64,000 bases of DNA from Bacillus sp. FJAT-42376 (GTDB lineage: Bacteria; Bacillota; Bacilli; Bacillales; Bacillaceae), in assembly GCF_003816055.1 (NCBI RefSeq), contig NZ_CP033906.1, positions 3,782,001-3,846,000 on the forward strand. Direction: 5' to 3'. The position numbers and the translations under genes are program-made. The notes beneath the pieces are model-generated. The model searched no databases, was not told the origin of the DNA, and saw nothing but the letters and a program-made list of their open reading frames with translations. Positions 37,756 to 45,787 of the stretch are shown here, one piece after another. Each line of letters begins with the position of its first letter. Within the stretch, counting starts at the first letter, position 1.

Positions 37756-38808
37756 TTACGTATTTCTCGTTTTATACAGCAGGTAAATAAAATACGGCGC
37801 CCCGATTGCTGCAGTAAATACACCTGCAGGAACCTCAAGCGGTGAAAATACCGTTCTTCCGATCAGGTCAGCAATCAGTACAAGAATGGCACCGGCCAGT
37901 GCCGATACAGGAAGCATTGCACCGTAGGATGAACCGACAAGTCTCCGTGCAATATGAGGAGCCATTAATCCGACAAAGCCGATTCCTCCTGCAAAAGCTA
38001 CTGATACGCCCGTCAGTGCTGTACTTAATAGAAGGAGCAGCATTCTGTTTCTCTGTACGGCGCTGCCGGCTCCTGTACCAAGTTCATCTCCCAAGCCTTG
38101 GAGGTTAATGATCCGGATTGCCACAACGGTAATAATAAGCAGTACAGCCGTAATCGGAAACATGATTTTCACTTGCTCCCACGTTGCTCCGTAAACAGTA
38201 CCGGTAATCCATGTATTCGCTTGGGAAGCACGGTAAATCGGTCCTTTAATCATCATCATGGTCGTCATAGACTGTGCAAGCATTGAAAACCCGATTCCTA
38301 CAAGAACCAGTCTAAACGATGAAGAACCGCCTTTCCAGGATAGCGCATAGACGATAAAACCTACTGTTACCGCTCCGGCAAAAGCCGCAGCCGGCATCCA
38401 CTGAATGCTTACCGTCAGCGCATTATTTTTATCGCTGAAAAGAGCAAGAAAGGTTACAACAGCAAATGAAGCCCCGCCTGTTATTCCAATAATATCAGGG
38501 GATGCCAGCGGATTTCTGATGATCCCCTGTAAAATTCCTCCGGCTACAGCAAGGCACACTCCTACCAGAATGGCGATTAAAATTCTCGGCATCCTGAAGG
38601 AAGAGATAATAAGCCGATTCATTTCCGAACCAAATCCCGTCAAGGTTTGGATCACTTCAAGAGGATTCATCATGACTTCCCCTGCACCGGTGCTGATGAA
38701 AAACGCAATCAGCAGAAGGGCTGCAAGAACTAAAGAAACTTTGAACGCCTTTTTATCTATCAGAAAAGAGATGGATTTTCCAAGTCGAACTGTCCAGTGT
38801 GTCTTCAT
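37756..38808 (-). CDS. yfhA: FecCD-family siderophore permease (YfhA-like)
   Basis: A 350-residue permease with about ten membrane segments and the FecCD cytoplasmic coupling motif ([16 protein letters not shown]). It overlaps the upstream permease gene by 4 nt (ATGA), so the pair is translationally coupled and should form the transmembrane heterodimer. In B. subtilis YfhA-YfiZ take up hydroxamate/citrate siderophores such as schizokinen and arthrobactin. Confidence 0.92.
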   Translation of the reverse strand: MKTHWTVRLGKSISFLIDKKAFKVSLVLAALLLIAFFISTGAGEVMMNPLEVIQTLTGFGSEMNRLIISSFRMPRILIAILVGVCLAVAGGILQGIIRNPLASPDIIGITGGASFAVVTFLALFSDKNNALTVSIQWMPAAAFAGAVTVGFIVYALSWKGGSSSFRLVLVGIGFSMLAQSMTTMMMIKGPIYRASQANTWITGTVYGATWEQVKIMFPITAVLLIITVVAIRIINLQGLGDELGTGAGSAVQRNRMLLLLLSTALTGVSVAFAGGIGFVGLMAPHIARRLVGSSYGAMLPVSALAGAILVLIADLIGRTVFSPLEVPAGVFTAAIGAPYFIYLLYKTRNT

Positions 38809-39809
38809 ACCCGGTCAAACCCCTTTCTGGCAATGTAAATGAAGAAGGGGGTTCCAATCAGAGCGGTCATAACCCCGACAGGCACTTCTTCGGGCATAAC
38901 CACATACCGGGCAGCTATATCAGAGACCGTCAGCAAAATGCCTCCAAGCACTGCAGAATATGGCAAGATCCAGCGGTGATCATTTCCGATCAAAAAGCGG
39001 GCAAGATGCGGGATAACAATTCCGATAAAGCCAATGGGTCCTGATACAGCAACTGCACCGCCGGCAAGCAGGATGACTGCGACAGCGGCAAATATCTTGA
39101 CCATGCCTGTTTTCTGTCCGAGTCCCTTTGCCACATCTTCTCCCATTGTGAGTACATTAATTTTCCCGGCAAGAAAACCGCATATGATAAAAGCTGCAGC
39201 AAGGTAAGGCAACACGGCAGCTAGGGAATCAAGCTTTCTTCCTTGTATGGAACCGGCAAGCCAAAACAGAACCTGGTCAAGAGCGGCTTCATTTACAACG
39301 AGCAAGCCCTGGGTCAGTGAACTGAAAAGCGCGGCCATCGCAGCACCGGCCAAAGTCAGTTTGACAGGGGTTAGTCCCTCCCGCCCCATCGAACCGATAA
39401 AGTACACCGCAAAAGCAGCTGCAGCGGCGCCGAGAAACGACAGCCACGTAAACGCCTGCAGGGATGATATACTAAAGACCGATACAGCTATTACTACAAA
39501 AAATCCTGCCCCGGCATTGATCCCGAACACTCCCGGGGAGGCGAGCGGGTTTTTAGTGAGTGCCTGCATAATGACTCCAGCCATAGCCAGGCTTGCTCCT
39601 ACCAGCGCAGCAATAAGTGCTCTGGGGAGTCTGACGGTTGTTAAAATAATGTGCTCATTGGAGCCGTCAAAATCCGTGAAAGCTTTATAAGCAGCATTCC
39701 AGTTTGTCTGGGCATATCCATACACGACACTTGCACTCATGACAGCGAGAAGGATTAGAAACAGCCCTATTAATAGAATGAATTTTTTTGTACCAGACTT
39801 AACTACCAT
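38805..39809 (-). CDS. yfiZ: FecCD-family siderophore permease (YfiZ-like)
   Basis: A 334-residue permease and partner of the preceding gene product, with GFIGIVIPHLARFLIG as coupling motif and NPLASPGVFGINAGA in the core. It is first in the minus-strand operon (yfiZ-yfhA-yusV-fhuF-yusU), divergent from the binding protein, and has a perfect Fur box 75 bp upstream of its start. Confidence 0.92.
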   Translation of the reverse strand: MVVKSGTKKFILLIGLFLILLAVMSASVVYGYAQTNWNAAYKAFTDFDGSNEHIILTTVRLPRALIAALVGASLAMAGVIMQALTKNPLASPGVFGINAGAGFFVVIAVSVFSISSLQAFTWLSFLGAAAAAFAVYFIGSMGREGLTPVKLTLAGAAMAALFSSLTQGLLVVNEAALDQVLFWLAGSIQGRKLDSLAAVLPYLAAAFIICGFLAGKINVLTMGEDVAKGLGQKTGMVKIFAAVAVILLAGGAVAVSGPIGFIGIVIPHLARFLIGNDHRWILPYSAVLGGILLTVSDIAARYVVMPEEVPVGVMTALIGTPFFIYIARKGFDRV

Positions 39810-39883
39810 ATATTTTCTCCGTTTGAAATCATCAAGTTTTGACTTTTTCAGTCTGTCATTATTGTATCAAATGCAAATGAATT

Positions 39884-39898
39884 TGAAAATCATTTTCA
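39884..39898. promoter_or_regulatory. Fur box of the yfiZ operon
   Basis: TGAAAAT-C-ATTTTCA is a perfect 7-1-7 palindrome of the Bacillus Fur type, upstream of yfiZ. Iron-loaded Fur would repress the operon. Confidence 0.92.
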
Positions 39899-39905
39899 AT
39901 TAGTG

Positions 39906-39935
39906 TTGACATCGCATACAAATCCGCCTTATTAT
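39906..39935 (+). promoter_or_regulatory. Predicted sigma-A promoter of yfiY
   Basis: TTGACA and TATTAT are 18 bp apart. The second Fur box covers the expected start site just downstream. Confidence 0.65.
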
Positions 39936-39946
39936 TTTAATGTAAT

Positions 39947-39961
39947 TGAAAATCATTATCA
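39947..39961. promoter_or_regulatory. Fur box of yfiY
   Basis: TGAAAAT-C-ATTATCA matches the 7-1-7 Fur consensus with one arm mismatch. It lies 63 bp from the first box and just before the yfiY ribosome site. Confidence 0.9.
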
Positions 39962-39977
39962 AATGGGGGTCAATAGA

Positions 39978-40964
39978 ATGAGAAATACATATAAGAAGTC
40001 ATGGTTAAGCGCAGCCGCCTTGCTCCTTAGCCTTACCCTTCTGCTCGCGGCATGCGGCGGCAAAACGGAAACTAAAAAGGAAGAGGCAAATCCGGAAGAG
40101 GCTTATCAAATAAAGCATGCGATGGGCGAAGCAAAAATTCCGAAAAAGCCTGAACGGGTAGTCGTGCTAACAAATGAGGGAACGGAAGCGGTACTGGCAA
40201 TGGGAGTTAAGCCTGTCGGAGCTGTTCAATCTTGGCTCGGTGATCCATGGTATGACCATATTAAGAAAGACATGAAAGACGTAAAAACAGTGGGTACAGA
40301 GAGCGAAGTCAATTTAGAAGCGATTGCTGCCCTTAAGCCTGATTTGATTATAGGGAACAAAATGCGCCAGGAAGCGGTCTACGAAAAATTAAACGCAATC
40401 GCTCCAACGGTATTTTCTGAAACGCTGCGCGGCGACTGGAAAGAAAACTTTTCCCTCTATTCAAAAGCATTAGACCGTGAAGAAGAAGGAAAAAAAGTCA
40501 TTGGTGATTTTGATAAGAGAATTGACTCGATTAAAGAACAAGCCGGGGACAAGCTTTCACAAAAAGTTTCCGTTGTCCGTTTTATGGCCGGTAAAACCCG
40601 TGTGTATTACGATGATTCATTCTCAGGGGTTATCTTTAAACAGCTTGGGATTAAGCATCCGGAAGGAACAGATAAATTGTTTGCTGCAGACCAAAAAGAT
40701 CAATTCATGAGAGAAGTTGGGAAAGAAGCCATTCCTCAAATGGATGGAGACATGATCTTCTACTTCACTTATGCTCCACCAGGAGATACAGAGGCAGTGA
40801 AAACAGAAGAAGAATTTACGAAAGATCCTTTATGGCAAAACCTTAACGCTGTGAAAAACAATAAAGTTTATAAAGTGGATGATGCCATTTGGAACACAGC
40901 AGGCGGCGTTATGGCTGCCAATAAGATGCTCGATGAAGTTGAAAAATACATCGTTCAAAAATAA
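39978..40964 (+). CDS. yfiY: Iron-siderophore ABC transporter binding lipoprotein (YfiY-like)
   Basis: A 328-residue lipoprotein: signal peptide with LLAAC, lipid-modified Cys at residue 26, then a class III periplasmic-binding fold (VVVLTNEGTEAVLAMGVKP and LKPDLIIG are typical). It captures ferric siderophore outside the cell. ATG has GGGGG 8 nt upstream. It is divergent from its permease operon, and both directions carry Fur boxes. Confidence 0.92.
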   Translation: MRNTYKKSWLSAAALLLSLTLLLAACGGKTETKKEEANPEEAYQIKHAMGEAKIPKKPERVVVLTNEGTEAVLAMGVKPVGAVQSWLGDPWYDHIKKDMKDVKTVGTESEVNLEAIAALKPDLIIGNKMRQEAVYEKLNAIAPTVFSETLRGDWKENFSLYSKALDREEEGKKVIGDFDKRIDSIKEQAGDKLSQKVSVVRFMAGKTRVYYDDSFSGVIFKQLGIKHPEGTDKLFAADQKDQFMREVGKEAIPQMDGDMIFYFTYAPPGDTEAVKTEEEFTKDPLWQNLNAVKNNKVYKVDDAIWNTAGGVMAANKMLDEVEKYIVQK

Positions 40965-40969
40965 AAACC

Positions 40970-41000
40970 AAGCTGAAGGAGCCTTCCTTCGGCTTTTTTC
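40970..41000 (+). terminator. Terminator of yfiY
   Basis: AAGCTGAAGGA pairs with TTCCTTCGGCTT and is followed by a T-run, 6 nt after the stop. Confidence 0.88.
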
Positions 41001-41073
41001 TTTTAGAAGGAATACAGTGTTTCTCCATAGGGTAAGGATAAAATAGAAACGTGAAGAAACGGCAGGTGAAAAT

Positions 41074-41799
41074 ATGGGGCAGGCAGCTTTATGGGGAGCT
41101 TTTGCAGGATCTTCCATCCTGATTGGCGCGCTGCTTGGATTGCTGCAGCGTATTCCGGCGAGAATGGTTGGCTGGATTATGTCATTTGGAACAGGAGTAT
41201 TAATAGGAGCTGCATCATTTGATTTATTGGAAGAATCTTTAGACGGCGGCGGAATACTCGGTACAGCAATTGGTTTTCTTGGAGGCGCTCTGCTGTTTAC
41301 GATCTGTGAAGTCATGATTGCTAGAAAAGGCGGCCATCAGCGGAAGAGATCAAAAGAAAACCCTGAAAATCATTCAGGCGTCTCTATTTTTATCGGAACC
41401 ATCATTGATGCCGTTCCTGAATCTGTCATTATCGGTGTAAGCATTCTTCAGCAGGGTTCTGTGAGCGTCTTGATGGTTATCGCGGTTTTCATCAGTAACT
41501 TTCCTGAAGGTTTATCCAGTACAACAGGACTAGTGAAGGATGGGTATTCCAAAAAGAAAATTTTGTTTATGTGGTTTACTGTGGTCCTGCTGGCAACCAT
41601 CAGTTCTCTTCTCGGCTACTCACTTCTCCAGAATGCCTCCCCTGCTTTCACTGCTTCAATAGGGGCATTTGCAGCCGGAGGAATCATTGCAATGGTCGCA
41701 TCCACCATGATGCCGGAGGCCTATGAAGAAGGAGGTCCCATTGTCGGGATGATTACTTCTTTAGGTGTTCTCTGCTCCATGATCCTATCCCAGCTGTAA
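41074..41799 (+). CDS. ZIP-like metal transporter with altered metal-site motifs
   Basis: A 241-residue protein with about eight membrane segments, ZIP-type. The TM4/TM5 metal motifs are shifted: DAVPESVIIG where HNxPEG is common, and SNFPEGLSS where HxxPEG is common. Thus the histidines are replaced by Asp and Ser/Asn, as in a branch of uncharacterised ZIP-like proteins. Metal and direction of transport are open. It follows the siderophore locus but has no Fur box, and the upstream terminator isolates it. Confidence 0.8.
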   Translation: MGQAALWGAFAGSSILIGALLGLLQRIPARMVGWIMSFGTGVLIGAASFDLLEESLDGGGILGTAIGFLGGALLFTICEVMIARKGGHQRKRSKENPENHSGVSIFIGTIIDAVPESVIIGVSILQQGSVSVLMVIAVFISNFPEGLSSTTGLVKDGYSKKKILFMWFTVVLLATISSLLGYSLLQNASPAFTASIGAFAAGGIIAMVASTMMPEAYEEGGPIVGMITSLGVLCSMILSQL

Positions 41800-41810
41800 A
41801 ATTGAGCATA

Positions 41811-41845
41811 AAAGAAGGGCCGTTTCCAGGCCCTTCTTTTGTTTA
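41811..41845 (+). terminator. Terminator of the ZIP-like gene
   Basis: AAAGAAGGGCC pairs with GGCCCTTCTTTT and is followed by a T-rich tract, 11 nt after the stop. Confidence 0.88.
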
Positions 41846-41937
41846 TAACTGCAAATAAAACTGGCCTGGCTGATTGCTAAATCCGGTCCCTCTCTATCCG
41901 GCCGGACGACTGCATTTTTTCTTCATTCAGATTAAAC

Positions 41938-42025
41938 TGTCCGGTGAGACCCCGCAGTGGCGAAGCCAGGAGGAGGTTCACCACCCGCCCAATGATAAGC
42001 GAACGCCTGAATCGGAAATCAACAG
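41938..42025 (+). repeat. 5'-truncated copy of the GC-rich core repeat
   Basis: It keeps GGTGAGACCCCGCAGTGGCG onward to AATCAACAG and the trailing GCCAAGTTTAAC, and lacks the first 45 bases of the core. The outer pair GGTGAG/TTCACC uses a G-U wobble. Confidence 0.85.
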
Positions 42026-42081
42026 CCAAGTTTAACAATGTTTTTTAGACTATATTAGTGCCCAGTGTTGATATTTATCAC

Positions 42082-42212
42082 CTGTTGACTGGAGCGGAAG
42101 GCGTGAGACTTCTGCGGGAGAAGTTGAAAGGTGAGACCCCACAGTGGCGAAGCCAGGAGGAGGTTCACCACCCGCCTAAGGATAAGCGCACGACTGAAGC
42201 GGAAATCAACAG
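42082..42212 (+). repeat. Full-length solo copy of the GC-rich core repeat
   Basis: 131 bp from CTGTTGACT to AATCAACAG, with the TGGC-GAA-GCCA hairpin intact. It begins 56 bp after the truncated copy and ends 9 bp from the ktrB stop. The two adjacent copies share the TTCACCACCCGCC variant, suggesting a local duplication. Confidence 0.88.
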
Positions 42213-42221
42213 CCAAGAATA

Positions 42222-43547
42222 TTACCCTGTTAATATATCCTCTTTCGGGTACCGTACCATTTGTTTTCCGGATGGAGTGGCAAGAGAGTAAATGAGAGTG
42301 AGCGGGCCTAGTTTTCCAAGAAACATGATGAAGACGAGAACAATTTTCCCAAACGCTGTAAATTTTGCTGTAACGCCCATAGAAAGCCCTACAGTGCCGA
42401 AAGCTGATACGACTTCAAAAAGGATTTCCAAAAAAGATTCATTTTCGGTGATTGTCATTAGAAAAACGGCTCCTATTATAAACAAAATCGATACGATGGA
42501 GATGGATAAAGCTCTCACAATGTAGCCGCTGTCAAGGGCCCTTCTGCCGAGGTTAATCTCTTTTTTTCCTTTTAAAAACGTGAGGGTTGCCAAAAGGATG
42601 ACCATCGCTGTCGTAAGCTTGATCCCCCCTCCTGTTGAAGCACTCCCGGCACCGATAAACATTAAAATAATAATGTAGAAAAGCGATGCTTCATGCATGG
42701 CACCGATATCAAGAGTATTGAACCCCGCCGTACGCGGTGAAACAGCCTGGAACCAGGATGCCCATAATTTATCCCCTAAAGAAAGTCCCCCTAACGTACC
42801 GGGGTTTCCATACTCCAGGACAAAGAGAATCAGCATGGATACAAGGTTAATAATGAGCGTGGCGACCAGCATAATTTTGGTATGCAGACTGAATTTTTTA
42901 AATTTTTTCTTCTGCCATATATCGACCAAAACCGTGAATCCGATTCCTCCAATGATGAAAAGCAAGCTGATGACGATATTTACAATGGGATTTCCCACAT
43001 AGTCCATTAAATTATTAGAAAAAAGCCCGAATCCTGCATTGTTAAAGGCTGAAATTGCGTGAAAGAAGCTATAAAACAGTCCTTTCCCCCAGCCAAACTC
43101 AGGAACCCAGACAAAAGATAAGAAAATCATGGCAAAAAGCTCAATTCCGAATGCGAATATAAACATATATTTAACGAGCCTGATTACTCCGCCAATATTC
43201 GTTTGATTTAATGCCTGCTGCATCACAATCCGGTCTTTAATTCCGACTTTTCTGCCGAGCATCAAATAAATGAGGACAGCGAAGGACATAATTCCAAGTC
43301 CTCCAAGCTGAATTAACAGGGCAATAACCGTTTGGCCGAACATCGTAAAAGCTTGACTTGGATCGACGGATGAGAGCCCTGTTACCGTCATTGCGGACGT
43401 TGTGACAAATAGCGAATCCACCCAGGAAATTCCATTCGTTGTGGAAATCGGCAGCTTTAACAGACATGTTCCCGCTATAATGCCAATAGCAAATGTCAGG
43501 ACAAGCAGCTGTGACGGTTTAAGCTTGATAACTTTCGGCATATTCAT
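42222..43547 (-). CDS. ktrB: KtrB-type K+ transporter subunit (TrkH/Ktr family)
   Basis: A 441-residue four-fold repeated channel-like protein. The glycine of each selectivity loop is visible, for example TVTGLSSVD, FNNAGFGLF, RTAGFNTLD and FGTVGLSMG. It works with the KtrA-type RCK subunit encoded 3 nt upstream, importing K+ coupled to Na+ in relatives. Expression is under a c-di-AMP riboswitch. Assignment to KtrB rather than KtrD rests on the adjacent ktrA and riboswitch. Confidence 0.92.
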   Translation of the reverse strand: MNMPKVIKLKPSQLLVLTFAIGIIAGTCLLKLPISTTNGISWVDSLFVTTSAMTVTGLSSVDPSQAFTMFGQTVIALLIQLGGLGIMSFAVLIYLMLGRKVGIKDRIVMQQALNQTNIGGVIRLVKYMFIFAFGIELFAMIFLSFVWVPEFGWGKGLFYSFFHAISAFNNAGFGLFSNNLMDYVGNPIVNIVISLLFIIGGIGFTVLVDIWQKKKFKKFSLHTKIMLVATLIINLVSMLILFVLEYGNPGTLGGLSLGDKLWASWFQAVSPRTAGFNTLDIGAMHEASLFYIIILMFIGAGSASTGGGIKLTTAMVILLATLTFLKGKKEINLGRRALDSGYIVRALSISIVSILFIIGAVFLMTITENESFLEILFEVVSAFGTVGLSMGVTAKFTAFGKIVLVFIMFLGKLGPLTLIYSLATPSGKQMVRYPKEDILTG

Positions 43548-43550
43548 TCG

Positions 43551-44207
43551 CTACATTCCTTCCTCCTCAAACCGGGAGATCTCTTTGTTTTTCCCAATAA
43601 CAAATAAAATATCACCTTTGACCACCATTTCTTCCGGGTGTGGAGAAACAATCAGGTCATCATTTCGCTGAATGCCTACAATGCTGCAGCCGAATTTTGC
43701 GCGTGTATTCAAATCCATTAATGTTTTCCGATTGATTTTAGCTGTGGCGACCAATTCGGCCATGCTATGTTTTTTAGATAACTCAATGTAATCAATCATT
43801 TTTTCCGAACTGATATGGCGGGCAATCCTCTTTGCCATATCTCTTTCCGGATGAATGACCCGGTTTACTCCGATTTTGTCCAGCACACGCTGATGGTAAT
43901 CGTTTTGAGCTTTTGTCCAAACCTCTTTGATGCCAAGTTCTTTCAAAAGAAGAGAGGTTAAGATACTGCCCTCGATATCGTCTCCAAGGGATACGAAAGC
44001 ATGGTCCACATTCCGGACGCCAAGCTGTTTGAGGGCTTCCTCATCCATAGAATTGGCTTGAACAGAGTGGGTTGCATATTCAGAGTATTCTTGAACCCTC
44101 GCTGAATTTTGATCAACAGCGAGAACTTCTCTCCCCAGACTATAAAATTCTTTTACCAGGCTTCCGCCAAAACGCCCTAAACCGAAAACGGCAAATTGTT
44201 TACTCAC
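43551..44207 (-). CDS. ktrA: KtrA-type K+ uptake regulatory (RCK) protein
   Basis: A 218-residue cytoplasmic gating subunit. The N-terminal RCK_N Rossmann domain has GLGRFGGSLV and binds ATP/ADP; the C-terminal RCK_C domain (from about residue 135) in KtrA relatives binds c-di-AMP, which closes the channel. It forms an octameric ring under KtrB. Thus c-di-AMP would act here at both RNA and protein level. Confidence 0.93.
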   Translation of the reverse strand: MSKQFAVFGLGRFGGSLVKEFYSLGREVLAVDQNSARVQEYSEYATHSVQANSMDEEALKQLGVRNVDHAFVSLGDDIEGSILTSLLLKELGIKEVWTKAQNDYHQRVLDKIGVNRVIHPERDMAKRIARHISSEKMIDYIELSKKHSMAELVATAKINRKTLMDLNTRAKFGCSIVGIQRNDDLIVSPHPEEMVVKGDILFVIGKNKEISRFEEEGM

Positions 44208-44323
44208 AGATGAAGACTCCCTCTAAGAAGATTAATCAGGTTAGTATGTATCGGCTGCGGCAGCTGATTACAGACTTTCCGCAACAGGTCGAAATCAGGA
44301 AAAAATCAGGAAGCACAAAAAAA

Positions 44324-44343
44324 CACAGAGGAATCTCCCTGTG
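44324..44343 (-). terminator. Riboswitch terminator upstream of ktrAB
   Basis: CACAGGGAGATTCCTCTGTG (minus sense) folds into a hairpin followed by a run of seven T. It is the expression platform of the c-di-AMP riboswitch. Confidence 0.88.
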
Positions 44344-44377
44344 CCTGATCTCAACACAAGTTTCATGAGCCTCTCCA

Positions 44378-44508
44378 ATACGCTTACGAGGTTAGCTGTC
44401 GGGTTAGGGCGCCGAAGTAGCCCCTTCTAATAAAAGAATTCACCCCAAGTGAAGGCAAGTGCCTTCACATCATCATGGATCCCCCGCTTCCATAAGAATT
44501 AAGCGATA
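44378..44508 (-). ncRNA. Cyclic di-AMP (ydaO-yuaA) riboswitch upstream of ktrAB
   Basis: The minus strand shows the class landmarks in order: CGCTTAAT, GCGGGGGATCC, TTGGGGTGAATTC, AGGGGCTACTT, GGCGCCC, CCGACAGCTAACCTCGTAAG. The first and last elements pair. This class turns genes off when c-di-AMP is high; ktrAB is its classic target (yuaA is ktrA). Confidence 0.95.
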
Positions 44509-44702
44509 TAGGTTTTGAAACATTCCATTTTATTTACGTGATTACGGATGTATCTTACTCCTGTTGCGGTTTATAGTAAAGAGGAAAAAAGAAGTTTTTT
44601 TGCCCTTCTCCTGTTATTTTCCCCTGTTTACACTCCTTAACCCTATAAATACTTAACCAGGCTCTAATTATCTTCATTTATCTTTCATTTACAACGAAAA
44701 AA

Positions 44703-45053
44703 AGAGGCTGGGACAAATGGTTTACGGCTAATAAAAAAACCGAACTATAATTTGAAACTCTTGTATAGAGCTTCGTAATCGTTCGGTTTTACTGTTTTTC
44801 ATGTTTATTAAAAGACTAAGTTAAAGCATGTTATTGATTTTTAACACCTGTTGATTGGAGCGGAAGGCGTGAAACTCCTGCGGGAGCAGCGGGACAGGTG
44901 AGACCCCGCAGTGGCGAAGCCAGGAGGAGGCTCACCGCCCGCCCCGCGGAAAGCGAACGACTGCTGCGGAAATCAACAGCCAAGTTTAACAGTGCTTTTT
45001 CAAAAGAAATATTCGGTTATAAGGACAACAATTTTAGTTATGTCTCAGCCTCT
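44703..45053. repeat. Composite dispersed element, copy A
   Basis: The ends are AGAGGCTGGGACA (44703-44715) and TGTCTCAGCCTCT (45041-45053), an imperfect inverted pair. Inside are a terminator-like hairpin (44733-44790, ACCGAAC/GTTCGGT) and a full 132-bp core (44848-44979, plus orientation). The right end provides the TAG stop of dedA. The rest of 44509-44702 shows no gene. Confidence 0.9.
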
Positions 45054-45648
45054 AAACCGTTTTCCTTTTCTTTGAACTCTTCGCGAAGAGATAAACTGCT
45101 ATCACCAGAATGAAAATGATGATGAGCGGAATCATATAAGGCTGGGCAACTTCTTTGATGTGCATCCAGTTGCTGCCGAGCTGTATTCCAAGATAGAGAA
45201 AAAGGACTGTCCATGGAATAATAGCGGCGACAGTAAAAAGGGTAAACTTCCATGCCGGCATTTTAGCAATCCCTGCAGGAATAGAAATAGCATGCCTTAC
45301 AACGGGAATAAAGCGCGCTGAAAAAATAACCCCTGTTCCATATTTCTCAAACCACTGTTCAGATAAATCAAGATGCTTTTTCTTAATCAAAAGATACTTT
45401 CCGTATTTCTCGAGAAGCGGCCGCCCTCCATAATAGCCAAGCCAGTACAGAAAAAGCTGAGCAAGCGTTCCGCCAATTACGCCCGCTGCCAGTGCACCTG
45501 CAAATCCTATTCGATCCAATGAAATTAAATATCCTCCATATCCAAGAACAATTTCACTGGGGATGATTTCAATCATTAATCCAATAGCAATTCCGAAATA
45601 ACCTAAATCAGCCAATGCCTGCAATATCGTAAAAATGAAATCTTTCAT
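45052..45648 (-). CDS. DedA-family membrane protein
   Basis: A 198-residue protein with about five membrane segments and the DedA motif GGTLAQLFLYWLGYYGGRPL plus the arginine-containing RFIPVVRHAISIPAG. Some DedA proteins (UptA type) flip undecaprenyl phosphate back across the membrane, others affect proton-motive force; which applies here is unknown. ATG at 45648 has AAGGAG 6 nt upstream. Its stop codon lies inside the terminal repeat of composite element A. Confidence 0.9.
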   Translation of the reverse strand: MKDFIFTILQALADLGYFGIAIGLMIEIIPSEIVLGYGGYLISLDRIGFAGALAAGVIGGTLAQLFLYWLGYYGGRPLLEKYGKYLLIKKKHLDLSEQWFEKYGTGVIFSARFIPVVRHAISIPAGIAKMPAWKFTLFTVAAIIPWTVLFLYLGIQLGSNWMHIKEVAQPYMIPLIIIFILVIAVYLFAKSSKKRKTV

Positions 45649-45747
45649 AACGAACTCCTTTGTCCTCAACGACCTATAGTCTACTATACGTCGTTAGCAG
45701 ACAAGTATTCAACCATTTATTGCGAAACTTTAAAACCAAAATAAAAG

Positions 45748-45776
45748 TGCCTGCAGCGGATTAAACTGCAGGCATT
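45748..45776 (-). terminator. Terminator of the c-di-AMP-controlled symporter gene
   Basis: TGCCTGCAG pairs with CTGCAGGCA around a 9-nt loop; on the minus strand CTTTTATTTT follows. Confidence 0.83.
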
Positions 45777-45787
45777 TTCACTATCTA

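Noticed and set aside
44898..45113. Arg-rich frame over the core repeat (also 61596-61781 and 56124-56420)
   Set aside because: The frame follows the repeat core and recurs at each copy; no ribosome site, broken at different points. It is a translation artefact of the repeat.
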